Shown piece by piece: positions 14,600 to 21,919 of a stretch of DNA of 22,781 nucleotides. Made by a program: the position numbers and the translations under genes. The notes under the pieces were generated by a model. It did not search any database and was not told the origin of the DNA. It was given only the letters and a program-made list of their open reading frames with translations. Source of the stretch: CAYWGR01 sp964458015 (GTDB lineage Bacteria > Planctomycetota > Planctomycetia > Pirellulales > Thermoguttaceae); NCBI GenBank assembly GCA_964458015.1, contig CAYWGR010000089.1, positions 1 through 22,781 of the forward strand, written 5' to 3'. The first letter of the stretch is position 1; every line of letters begins with the position of its first letter.

Positions 14600-15478
14600 A
14601 TGTCGGATAAGGAACATCTCTCTCGTCGCCATTTCCTCCAAAGCGCCGGATTGGCCGGCGTTGCCGGATGCGCTGGCCCTGCGGTGTTTGCGGCGGACGC
14701 GTCATCCCCTAAAAAACGGTCGCACAAGTATGAAGAACTCCGCCCCGAGGAGTTTTACGAAGAGTTCCAAAAGGCGCCGATCATCTATTGGAGTACGGCG
14801 CCGTTGGAGGAGCACGGTCTGCACAATCCGCTGGGCACGGATTTGTACCAAGGCTACGAAGTGTGCTTGCGGGCGGCCGAAATTTCGGGCGGCATCGTAT
14901 TCCCGCCGGTTCCCATTGGCGTTGCGGGGCATCCGTCGCTTTCACGTAGCGAACTTCGCAGCGGCAAGCATAAGCCGGTTCTGCCCAGCTTCTGGACGAG
15001 CCGTGAGCTTTGCAAGCAACTTTACGTCGAGCTTCTTGAATATATGGCCGAGCTGAAATTTAAGTCGTGCATCGCCTTCGGCGGCCATTGGCCGTGCGAT
15101 TTTCTGCTCCAGGAAATTCAAAAGGAACTCGGTGGTCGCATCGGCTCGATGCGGTTTTGGGGCGGCGGTTCGAGTGGGATCATCTCCGACGTTACGAATG
15201 ACGAGGTCAAGAAAAACCCTTTGTGCGGTGGGCACGGCATGATGTTGGAGACGTCGCTCATGATGGCGATGCACCCAGAGTTGGTCGACCTGCCGTGTGC
15301 GAAGCGGATCAAGGAAAATCCACTCGATTCGCAACTCAAGGCCGAACCACAAAACAAAATCGATTATATCTCGGCCGCCAACGCCGAATTGGGCAACCTG
15401 CTATTTAACATAGCTGCTCAGCGCGTGGCAAACCTTGCCATTGAGATGCTTGATTCCCACGGCAATCCCAAAAAATAA
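14600..15478 (+). CDS. Tat-exported creatininase-family amidohydrolase
   Basis: A 292-residue protein starting with a twin-arginine signal (SRRHFLQSAGLAGVAGCAGP, cut probably near VFAAD). The creatininase fold is recognised by APLEEHGLHNPLGTD (Glu70 or Glu71, His75, Asp81 in the metal site), AFGGHWP and GGHGMMLETSLMM (His and Glu). Known members hydrolyse creatinine or the formamide intermediates of flavin and mycofactocin biosynthesis, and planctomycetes have many exported ones of unknown substrate. Here it lies 36 bp after the HGSNAT-like gene and 53 bp before the aminotransferase, with a strong AAGGAG 8-9 bases before ATG 14600. An amide bond on an amino sugar would suit the neighbourhood, but that is inference. 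Confidence 0.88.
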   Translation: MSDKEHLSRRHFLQSAGLAGVAGCAGPAVFAADASSPKKRSHKYEELRPEEFYEEFQKAPIIYWSTAPLEEHGLHNPLGTDLYQGYEVCLRAAEISGGIVFPPVPIGVAGHPSLSRSELRSGKHKPVLPSFWTSRELCKQLYVELLEYMAELKFKSCIAFGGHWPCDFLLQEIQKELGGRIGSMRFWGGGSSGIISDVTNDEVKKNPLCGGHGMMLETSLMMAMHPELVDLPCAKRIKENPLDSQLKAEPQNKIDYISAANAELGNLLFNIAAQRVANLAIEMLDSHGNPKK

Positions 15479-15531
15479 CATGTGTGTAATGAAACCCTTA
15501 TCTTAATAAAATCGAAGCGAAGGAGTTTGTT

Positions 15532-16809
15532 ATGTCGGCAAGTGTGAAGTTGGCCATCGACGGCGGTCCCAAGGCGGTTACCAACAAGTTGACCGCGTGG
15601 CCGAAGTTCGACGAGAACGCCATCAGCGCCGTCGAGGCGGTGCTGCGATCGGGCAAAGTGAACTACTGGACCGGTCCGAAGGGGATGGAGTTCGAGAAGA
15701 AGTTTGCCGAGTGGCAAGACAGCAAGTATGCCATCAGCGTGGCTACCGGAACGGCCGCGCTGCATGTGTGCCTCGCCGCACTCGGCATCGGACCGGGCGA
15801 CGAGGTGATCGTGCCCAGCTACACGTTCATCGCCACCAGTTTTTCCGTGGTTCAGGCCGGCGCAATTCCTAAGTTCGCCGATGTGAATCTCGACGACCAT
15901 TGCATCAGCATCGAGTCGGCGGAAAAGCTGGTCACGCATCGCACCAAAGCCATCATCCCGGTGCATCTCTACGGCAACGTTTGCGACATGGACAAGCTCA
16001 ACGCTTTTGCGAAGAAGCACAACCTGTTCGTGATCGAGGACAACGCCGAGGCATTCGGCGGTTCCTATAAAGGACGCAAGACCGGCACGCTGGGCCACAT
16101 GGCGGCTTGCAGCTTCTGCCAGAACAAGACCTTCACGACCGGTGGCGAAGGCGGCATGGTCACGACCGACGACGAAAACTTGGCCTGGGAAGCCCGCAGC
16201 TTCCGCGACCACGGCTACGATGTAAAAGAGCGCATGAACCTTTTGGCGCTCGAACAAAAGCTGCCGTACATCCACAACCGCGTGGGCTGGAACTACCGCA
16301 TGACCGAAATGCAGTCGGCCATCGGACTGGCGGAACTCGAACGGATGGAATCGTGGAATATGCCGGCACGACGTCGCAACGCCCATATCATCATGGACGC
16401 TTTGGCCGGCTTGCCGCAGGTGAAATACATGCCCATCGACACGCCCGAGCGGCAAAACGGCTGGTTCGTCTGCGCGTTCTCGCTCGACATCGAAAACATG
16501 AAATGCGATATTCAGAAGTTCGTCAAGGCGGCCGCCGCCGAGGGCTGCCCCTGCTGGAAGGTGTTCTGGCCGCAATGCCATACCGAACGCGCTTTCACCG
16601 GCCATCGCTGTTTCGGCGACTCGAAATTCCCCTTCGAGTCGAAGGAATACACCGATACGGGCCGCGTCGATTATAATAACGTCGAAGTGCCCAACGCCCG
16701 GTGGCACGAATCGCACACATTCACCTGCTTCGCCTTTCCGACCTACAGCGAGGAAGACATGCGGCAAATCGCCGCCGGACTGGTGAAGGTCATCAAAGCG
16801 TATTCATAA
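15532..16809 (+). CDS. DegT/DnrJ/EryC1/StrS-family PLP sugar aminotransferase
   Basis: A 425-residue cytoplasmic fold-type I PLP enzyme of the sugar aminotransferase family. Visible motifs are GKVNYWTGP near the start, ATGTAALHVCLAALGIGPGDEVIVP, VIEDNAEAFGG with Asp170 contacting the PLP nitrogen, and CQNKTFTTGGEGGM with the Schiff-base Lys199. These enzymes transaminate keto sugars, usually nucleotide-linked, to amino sugars, or aminodeoxyinosose-type cyclitols. GAAGGAG precedes ATG 15532 by about 6 bases. A cytoplasmic Gfo/Idh/MocA dehydrogenase follows 229 bp later, and such pairs (for example NtdC/NtdA) oxidise a sugar and then aminate it. This gene lacks a signal peptide, unlike most neighbours. 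The length is slightly above the typical 370-400 residues. Confidence 0.93.
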   Translation: MSASVKLAIDGGPKAVTNKLTAWPKFDENAISAVEAVLRSGKVNYWTGPKGMEFEKKFAEWQDSKYAISVATGTAALHVCLAALGIGPGDEVIVPSYTFIATSFSVVQAGAIPKFADVNLDDHCISIESAEKLVTHRTKAIIPVHLYGNVCDMDKLNAFAKKHNLFVIEDNAEAFGGSYKGRKTGTLGHMAACSFCQNKTFTTGGEGGMVTTDDENLAWEARSFRDHGYDVKERMNLLALEQKLPYIHNRVGWNYRMTEMQSAIGLAELERMESWNMPARRRNAHIIMDALAGLPQVKYMPIDTPERQNGWFVCAFSLDIENMKCDIQKFVKAAAAEGCPCWKVFWPQCHTERAFTGHRCFGDSKFPFESKEYTDTGRVDYNNVEVPNARWHESHTFTCFAFPTYSEEDMRQIAAGLVKVIKAYS

Positions 16810-16857
16810 GGGATTAGAGATTCAGAAGATTTGCATAGTCCCTTGGAACGAAAAAAT

Positions 16858-16942
16858 GTCATCCTGAGCGTAGTGAAGGATCTCGTTGGTATGTCGAGAG
16901 TCGGCTATGGTGAACGAGATTCTTCGCTACGCTCAGAATGAC
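16858..16942. repeat. Long inverted repeat, dispersed hairpin element (GTCATCCTGAGCG type)
   Basis: Arms of 30 nt at 16858-16887 and 16913-16942 match at 27 positions. They start GTCATCCTGAGCG and end GGATCTCGTT, around a 25-nt loop. All three mismatches become G-U pairs in one transcript orientation. This sequence type recurs in many bacterial genomes as a REP/MITE-like element. It lies in the gap between the aminotransferase and the oxidoreductase genes and may attenuate transcription, but there is no T-tract. Confidence 0.75.
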
Positions 16943-17038
16943 GCCGTTTACAGGGAAATAATTACTTGCAGTTTTTCTCATTAGAGATTAGAACCCGTCG
17001 AATAGAGACAGCGGGGAAAATTTATCCAAGGATCAGAT

Positions 17039-18085
17039 ATGACGATAAACAAGGTTAATTTCGGCGTAATCGGAGCAGGCGGCATCGCGCGACGGCGCAC
17101 AATTCCAGGTTTGCTGAAGGCCAAGAACTGCCGGCTCGCCGCGGTGATGGACACCGTGGATCCCGAAAAAATCGCGGCCGAATTCAAAGTCCCCAAGGCG
17201 TATCGGTCCGAAGCCGATCTGTTGGCCGATCCCGAGATCGATGCGGTTTACATCGCCTCGCCTGCCTTCTGCCATGCCGAGCAAATCGAACAGGCAGCGG
17301 CGGCCGGCAAGCATATCCTTTGCGAAAAACCGCTGACGCTCACCATCAAGGAAGCCCGGCAGGCCGTGGCAGCCTGCCGCAAGCATCATGTGTTCCTGCA
17401 AGAGGGCTACATGATGAAATTCCACGGGGCCCACGTCAAAATCAAGCAGTTGATCGACGAAGGTCACCTCGGCAAGATCGTCTACATGCGGGCGCAGTTA
17501 TCCTGTTGGTATCCGAAAATCGCCGGCGCATGGCGGCAAGATCCCAAAAAAGGCGGCGGCGGTTCGCTGATCGACATGGCCACGCACCTTTACGATTTGA
17601 TCGAGTTCTTCGCCGGCCCGATTCGTCGAATCACCGCCCTGACGGGCAATCTGGTTCAAGATTATCGCTCCGAGGACTCCTCGACGACGACGCTGGAACT
17701 TTCCTCGGGCGCACAGGCCACGGTGGATTGCTTTTTCTGCATTCCCGATGAAGCAAGCCGCACGCGGCTCGAAATCTACGGCTCTCGCGGCGCGATCCTC
17801 ACCGAAGGCACCATCGGCCAAAGTCAGGCCGGCAAGATGGAAGCCATCCTCGACATCGGCGGTGCAGGCTACGATGCCGCGCAGTCGAAGGATGTCGCCC
17901 GCAAATTCAAACGAGTCTCCTTTCCCGCGATCAATCCTTACACGGCAGAATGCAGCTATTTTGCCGATTGCATATTGCATAAACGGCGGCCCATGATCAA
18001 CGACGCCAAGAGCGCCATCCGCGGCATGACGCGCGTCGAGCAAGCCTACATCGCCGCAAAAACCAGCCGGATCGTTCGCGTGTAA
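17039..18085 (+). CDS. Cytoplasmic Gfo/Idh/MocA-family oxidoreductase
   Basis: A 348-residue NAD(P)-dependent dehydrogenase. FGVIGAGGIARRRTIPGL is the Rossmann nucleotide-binding loop, CEKPLT (Glu96, Lys97, Pro98) the family's catalytic EKP motif, and GGGGSLIDMATHLYDLIEFF carries the Asp and His of the substrate site (DxxxH). There is no signal peptide, so it acts in the cytoplasm, unlike its two relatives downstream. The family oxidises or reduces pyranoses and inositols, commonly at C3 or C2. AAGGA lies 6-7 bases before ATG 17039. The next gene follows by 45 bp, so the two are probably cotranscribed. Substrate not determinable; a 3-keto sugar shared with the upstream aminotransferase is a reasonable hypothesis. 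Confidence 0.92.
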   Translation: MTINKVNFGVIGAGGIARRRTIPGLLKAKNCRLAAVMDTVDPEKIAAEFKVPKAYRSEADLLADPEIDAVYIASPAFCHAEQIEQAAAAGKHILCEKPLTLTIKEARQAVAACRKHHVFLQEGYMMKFHGAHVKIKQLIDEGHLGKIVYMRAQLSCWYPKIAGAWRQDPKKGGGGSLIDMATHLYDLIEFFAGPIRRITALTGNLVQDYRSEDSSTTTLELSSGAQATVDCFFCIPDEASRTRLEIYGSRGAILTEGTIGQSQAGKMEAILDIGGAGYDAAQSKDVARKFKRVSFPAINPYTAECSYFADCILHKRRPMINDAKSAIRGMTRVEQAYIAAKTSRIVRV

Positions 18086-18130
18086 ATTTTTACAGAGTTT
18101 TTAATACTCCATCATTTTGAGGACACGATA

Positions 18131-19450
18131 ATGACGCCGAAAAGCAACACTCCGAAGAATCCTACTACGTCGCGGCGACAATTCCTTCAACGATCCGTCG
18201 TGTCGAGCGCGGCAGCTTACGGAGCAATGTCGCTGGCTCACAACGTACATGCGGCAGGCAGCGATGTGATCAAAATCGGGCTCATCGGGTGCGGCGGACG
18301 CGGCAGCGGAGCGGCCGCCAACGCCATGAACGCCGGCAAGGATGTCCGCCTGGTCGCGATGGCCGACATCTTCGCCGATCGGCTTCAAGACAGCCGCGAA
18401 CGGTTGAAAAAGATGTACCCTGAGCAGGCGGCCGTTGACGATGCGCATTGCTTCGTCGGATTCGATGCCTACGAGAAGCTGATCGCCAGTGGAGTCGATG
18501 TGGTGCTGATTGCCGCCGCTTCGCATTTTCATCCAGTAATGCTCAAAGCAGCCGTCGCCGCCGGCAAGCATGTGTTTTGCGAAAAGCCGCACGGGCTCGA
18601 CGTGCCCGGCGTCAAAATGGCGATGGCCGCCGCCGAAGAAGCCAAAAAGAAGAACCTTTGCATCGTCTCGGGCTTGTGTTGGCGCTACGACCTCGGCGTC
18701 CGCGAAATGATCAAACGAGTTCAAGACGGCGCCATCGGAGAAATCATTGCTATCCAACAGAACTACCTCCGGGGCCCCTACATCCTGCGTGAGCATCAGA
18801 AAGACTGGAACGAAATGCAATACCAGTTCCAAAACTGGTATCACTTCAACTGGCTTTCGGGCGACGATACGGCACAGTCATTGATCCACAACATCAGCGT
18901 AACCTCTTGGGCAACAGGCGACGTTGCTCCGCTCAAGGCCTGGGGTATGGGCGGGCGTCAAGTTTGCGTCGAAGCCAAATACGGCGATGTCTTCGACCAT
19001 CAAGCCATGGTCTACCAGTACGCCAACGGCATCCGCGTATTTGGCTATTGCCGAGACATTCCCGGCTGCTTCGGCGACAACAGCAACGTGTTCTTCGGCA
19101 CCAAGGGCCGTGCCTTTTCGCCCGGCAATCCAAGGATTGAAGGCCAAAAGCCTTGGCGCTACGAAGGCCCCAAACCGAGCATGTATGATGTCGAACACAA
19201 AGAACTGTTCGAAGCCATTCGCACAGGCAAGACCATCAACAACGGCGACTACATGTGTATGAATACAATGATCGGAATTTTCGGCCAAACCGCTTGTTAC
19301 ACCGGCCAGGAGATCACCTGGGAGCAACTGATGAAATCCGAGGCCAGTTTTGCCTTGCCGCGCTACGGCTGGGACGTCGAGCCGCCGGTAAAACCCGGCC
19401 CCAACGGCCAATATCCCACAGCCATGCCCGGCATTACGCAATTCCGCTAG
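18131..19450 (+). CDS. Tat-exported Gfo/Idh/MocA-family oxidoreductase, paralogue A
   Basis: A 439-residue protein. The N-terminus TSRRQFLQRSVVSSAAAYGAM is a twin-arginine signal with probable cut after VHA, so the enzyme should be exported already folded with its bound cofactor, like glucose-fructose oxidoreductase. IGLIGCGGRGSGAAANAM binds NAD(P), and CEKPHG (Glu151, Lys152, Pro153) is the EKP motif. The C-terminal half contains the planctomycete-type segments WYHFNWLSGDD, AWGMGGRQV and DVEHKELFEAIR. It is closely similar along its full length to the gene at 19814. GAGGA precedes ATG 18131. It ends before a repeat-derived terminator, so it closes the transcript begun at 17039. Probably oxidises a glycoside or polyol in the periplasm. 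Confidence 0.93.
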   Translation: MTPKSNTPKNPTTSRRQFLQRSVVSSAAAYGAMSLAHNVHAAGSDVIKIGLIGCGGRGSGAAANAMNAGKDVRLVAMADIFADRLQDSRERLKKMYPEQAAVDDAHCFVGFDAYEKLIASGVDVVLIAAASHFHPVMLKAAVAAGKHVFCEKPHGLDVPGVKMAMAAAEEAKKKNLCIVSGLCWRYDLGVREMIKRVQDGAIGEIIAIQQNYLRGPYILREHQKDWNEMQYQFQNWYHFNWLSGDDTAQSLIHNISVTSWATGDVAPLKAWGMGGRQVCVEAKYGDVFDHQAMVYQYANGIRVFGYCRDIPGCFGDNSNVFFGTKGRAFSPGNPRIEGQKPWRYEGPKPSMYDVEHKELFEAIRTGKTINNGDYMCMNTMIGIFGQTACYTGQEITWEQLMKSEASFALPRYGWDVEPPVKPGPNGQYPTAMPGITQFR

Positions 19451-19484
19451 AAATTCTCACGGAGACTCGAAGCCGATTTGTTTT

Positions 19485-19580
19485 CAGGTAGGGCGGGTCG
19501 AGCAAAGCGATGGCCCGCCATTGTGCGAGTTATCAGGTAGGGCGGGTCGAGCGAAGTGATGGCCCGCCATTGTGCGAGTA
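19485..19580 (+). repeat. Two tandem 47-49 bp copies of the CAGGTAGGGCGGGTCGAGC repeat
   Basis: Copy 1 spans 19485-19533 and copy 2 spans 19534-19580; both run from CAGGTAGGGCGGGTCGAGC to GCCCGCCATTGTGCGAGT and differ at only two positions in the shared part. A degenerate inverted third copy follows at 19593-19618. Related pieces are at 5883-5903 and 11457-11548 and, very degenerate, near 2352-2366. Confidence 0.85.
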
Positions 19581-19625
19581 CAAGGAATACAAGGCGGGGC
19601 ATCCATTCGCTCGACCCGTTTTTTT
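19543..19625 (+). terminator. Repeat-derived intrinsic terminator after paralogue A
   Basis: The arm at 19543-19568 (CGGGTCGAGCG...GGCCCGCC) pairs with 19593-19618 (GGCGGGGCATCC...CTCGACCCG) over about 26 bp with few mismatches. A T7 tract follows immediately at 19619-19625. The left arm is the second tandem repeat copy and the right arm an inverted copy. Confidence 0.8.
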
Positions 19626-19690
19626 CCACAATTCAACAATGGATTGGCCCAGGGCCGAAACTCGCCATACTCGCTCCAACCTGGTTTTCG

Positions 19691-19699
19691 TGTTATAAT
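19691..19699 (+). promoter_or_regulatory. Extended -10 promoter for paralogue B
   Basis: TGTTATAAT gives a TG extension one base before a consensus TATAAT at 19694-19699. No good -35 is present at the right distance. The expected start is near 19706, leaving a leader of about 108 nt before the ATG at 19814. Confidence 0.55.
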
Positions 19700-19813
19700 T
19701 ACTTTTACCAGTGAAACTGCCCTACTCATTTTAGAGTAACCGACATTCCCGCCCCGTCGCCGACCGGCGACCCATTGCTTTGGTATTTCCAAAATCCTAA
19801 GAGGAGATTTTTC

Positions 19814-21111
19814 ATGTTGTCGAAAGACAAAAGTTCCAACTGTTCGCGTCGTGATTTCGTCAAACAATCCGCCATTGCAGGCGCGGCCGCTTATAGCGCC
19901 CTATCGCTGGCCCGCAGCGTGCATGCCGCGGGCAGCGACGTGATCAAGTTCGGCTTGATCGGTTGCGGCGGACGCGGCAGCGGTGCGGCCGCCAAGGCCA
20001 TGAACGCCGGCAAGGACGTGCGGATGGTCGCCATGGCCGACNNNNNNNNNNCAGCCGCGAACGGCTCAAGAAAATGTATCCCGAGCAAATGATCGTCGAC
20101 GACGCCCATTGCTTCGCGGGTCTCGACGGTTACCAAAAACTGATCAACAGCGGCGTCGATGTCGTGCTGATCGCCATTCCGCCCTACTTCCATCCGCATT
20201 ATCTAAAAGCGGCGATCGACGCCGGCAAGCACGTATTCTGCGAAAAGCCGCACGGCGTCGACGTGCCCGGCTTGAAGATCTCGATGGCTGCCGCCGAAGA
20301 AGCCAAAAAGAAGAACCTCTGCGTCGTCTCGGGCTTGTGCTGGCGTTCCGATCCCGGCGTGCGCGAAACGATGAAACGCATCAAGGACGGCGCCATCGGC
20401 GATATCGGCGCCATTCAGGAAAACTACCGCGGCACGCCTTACGGGCTCCGCGAACGTAAGCCTGAGTGGACCGAAATGCAGTTCCAATTCCAGAACTGGT
20501 ATCATTTCAACTGGCTCTCGGGCGATCAGACCGGCCAGCAATTGGTCCATAGCCTTGATAAAGCCTCCTGGGCAATGGGCGACGTGCCCCCGGTCAAGGC
20601 CTGGGGTATGGGCGGCCGTCAAGTGATGGTCGAGTCCAAGTACGGCGACCAGTTCGATCACCATGCCGTGGCCTACGAGTATGCCAACGGCGTGCGCGTG
20701 TTCGGCTTCACCCGCGACATGCTCGGCTGCTACAACGACACTTCCGACACGATCCTCGGCACGAAGGGCCGCGCGTTCCTGCCCACCAAGCCGCGGATCG
20801 AAGGCGAAAATCCGTGGCAGTATAAAGGCCCGGCCGCCAATATGTACGACGTCGAACATAAGGAAATGTTCGAGGCCATCCGCGCCGGCAAGTCGATCAA
20901 CAATGGCAACTATATGTGCACCAGCACCATGTTGGCGATCTTGGCCCAGATGGTTTGCTACACAGGCCAGGAAATCACCTGGGAGCAGGCCATGAACTCC
21001 GAGTTGGTTTTGGGTCCAAAGCCTTGCGACTGGAACGCCGAGCCTTCGATCAAACCTGGCCCCAACGGCCAGTATCCCGCCCCGTTGCCCGGCATCACCA
21101 AAACCTGGTAA
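19814..21111 (+). CDS. Tat-exported Gfo/Idh/MocA-family oxidoreductase, paralogue B (interrupted by assembly gap)
   Basis: The gene starts at ATG 19814 behind GAGGAG and encodes a twin-arginine signal (CSRRDFVKQSAIAGAAAYSAL) and the Rossmann loop GLIGCGGRGSGAAAKAM. It reaches ten Ns at 20042, after which the homologous protein continues in another frame with SRERLKKMYPEQ, CEKPHGVDVPG, WYHFNWLSGDQ and the stop at 21111. Compared with paralogue A, 23 bases are missing at the gap but only 10 Ns are placed. Replacing 10 by 23 restores one frame of about 436 residues, so this is an assembly artefact rather than a pseudogene. Same fold, EKP motif and export route as paralogue A; the long run of identity with it probably caused the assembly break. 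It has its own promoter and terminator. The active-site neighbourhood differs in places (IPPYFHPHYL versus AASHFHPVML), so substrates may differ. Confidence 0.9.
20042..20051. other. Assembly gap (10 Ns) inside a coding region
   Basis: Ten Ns between the GAC that ends AMAD and CAGCCGCGAACGG. The paralogue at 18131 has 23 bases at the same place, so the gap is undersized by 13 bases if the two genes are colinear here. Confidence 0.95.
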
Positions 21112-21139
21112 ACACGGAAAAACATCGAACCAAACAGGC

Positions 21140-21176
21140 CGCCATGTCCGCAGTGGATGCGGGCATGGCGTTTTTT
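21140..21176 (+). terminator. Intrinsic terminator after paralogue B
   Basis: A 13-bp stem at 21140-21152 and 21158-21170 (outer CGCCATG with CATGGCG, one G-U pair) around a 5-base loop is followed by six Ts at 21171-21176. Confidence 0.92.
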
Positions 21177-21388
21177 ATTGCGCCAACCTTGCTTGGCAAT
21201 CCTGCCGCGTTCCAACCATCCTTCAAATCCGGCTGAAACCACCGTGTTTGCGGTTATACACGGATCCTTGGCAGTTCGCCCGCCAGTTTCATAGCGTGAA
21301 ATGCACAGCAGCCCCCCCATAGGCACTGTATAGATTTCATTTCCTCGAAACATAATGGAGTGAAGGCACGTCTTCGGAGCTTTTTTGC

Positions 21389-21919
21389 ATGGCGATCGAC
21401 CAGGAAACACTATTGCGGCTGCTGACCAGTGAGCAGGATAAGCTGCGCGCTTATACTTGGCAGATCGCCCGGGACGACCATGTTGTCGAAGAGGTGCTGC
21501 AAGACATGGCGGTCGTTGCGTTGCAGAAATGTGCACAAATCGAGAACCCGCAACATTTTCCCGCCTGGGCACGGCGCACCTGCCGCAATCTGGCGATGGC
21601 GGCCGTGCGGAAAAAATCGCATCGCCCCTTCTTACTCAGCAATACGGTGTTGGACCTGCTAGAGAGCCGCTGGGAAACGCTCGACGGGACCGGCGCGTCC
21701 GACCTGATCGCCGCCTTGCGAAAGTGCGTCGATCGCTTAACGCCCCATGCCCGGCAAGTGCTTGCCAATCGTTACGCCGAAGGTTTGCCGTGCGGCGAGG
21801 TTGCCCAGCGGATGGGCGTCAAGGTGGATACCGTTTACATGTCGCTCATGCGCATCCATCGCCAGTTGGAGGAATGCATCAACCAGCAGCGCGAGGAAGG
21901 AGGGCCGACCGATGGTTGA
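21389..21919 (+). CDS. ECF-type RNA polymerase sigma factor (planctomycete/verrucomicrobial subfamily)
   Basis: A 176-residue sigma-70 family protein of ECF size. The sigma-2 region (about residues 15-80) has LRAYTWQIARDDHVVEEVLQDMAVVAL, aligned with the core-binding and DxxQ/E-type signature, then HFPAWARRTCRNLAMAAVRKK. The sigma-4 region (about 105-170) has LTPHARQVLANRYAEGLPCGEVAQRMGVKVDTVYMSLMRIHRQLEECI, the -35-binding helix-turn-helix. This is the Rhodopirellula/Verrucomicrobium kind of ECF factor that sits upstream of FecR/LamG membrane proteins. GGAG at 21376-21379 lies 9 bases from ATG 21389. Its last 8 bases overlap the FecR-domain gene, indicating translational coupling. No sensor gene is visible before the contig edge. 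Confidence 0.93.
   Translation: MAIDQETLLRLLTSEQDKLRAYTWQIARDDHVVEEVLQDMAVVALQKCAQIENPQHFPAWARRTCRNLAMAAVRKKSHRPFLLSNTVLDLLESRWETLDGTGASDLIAALRKCVDRLTPHARQVLANRYAEGLPCGEVAQRMGVKVDTVYMSLMRIHRQLEECINQQREEGGPTDG

Noticed and set aside
15418..16767. Long open frame (449 codons) on the minus strand
   Set aside because: It is the antisense shadow of the aminotransferase, which has all PLP motifs; the shadow has none.
19485..19618. Possible CRISPR array from tandem 47-49 bp repeats
   Set aside because: Only two direct copies with no spacer between them, plus an inverted third; this is a dispersed repeat, and no cas gene is present.
19814..21111. Frameshifted pseudogene
   Set aside because: The break coincides exactly with ten Ns, and the paralogue shows that a 23-base gap would restore the frame.
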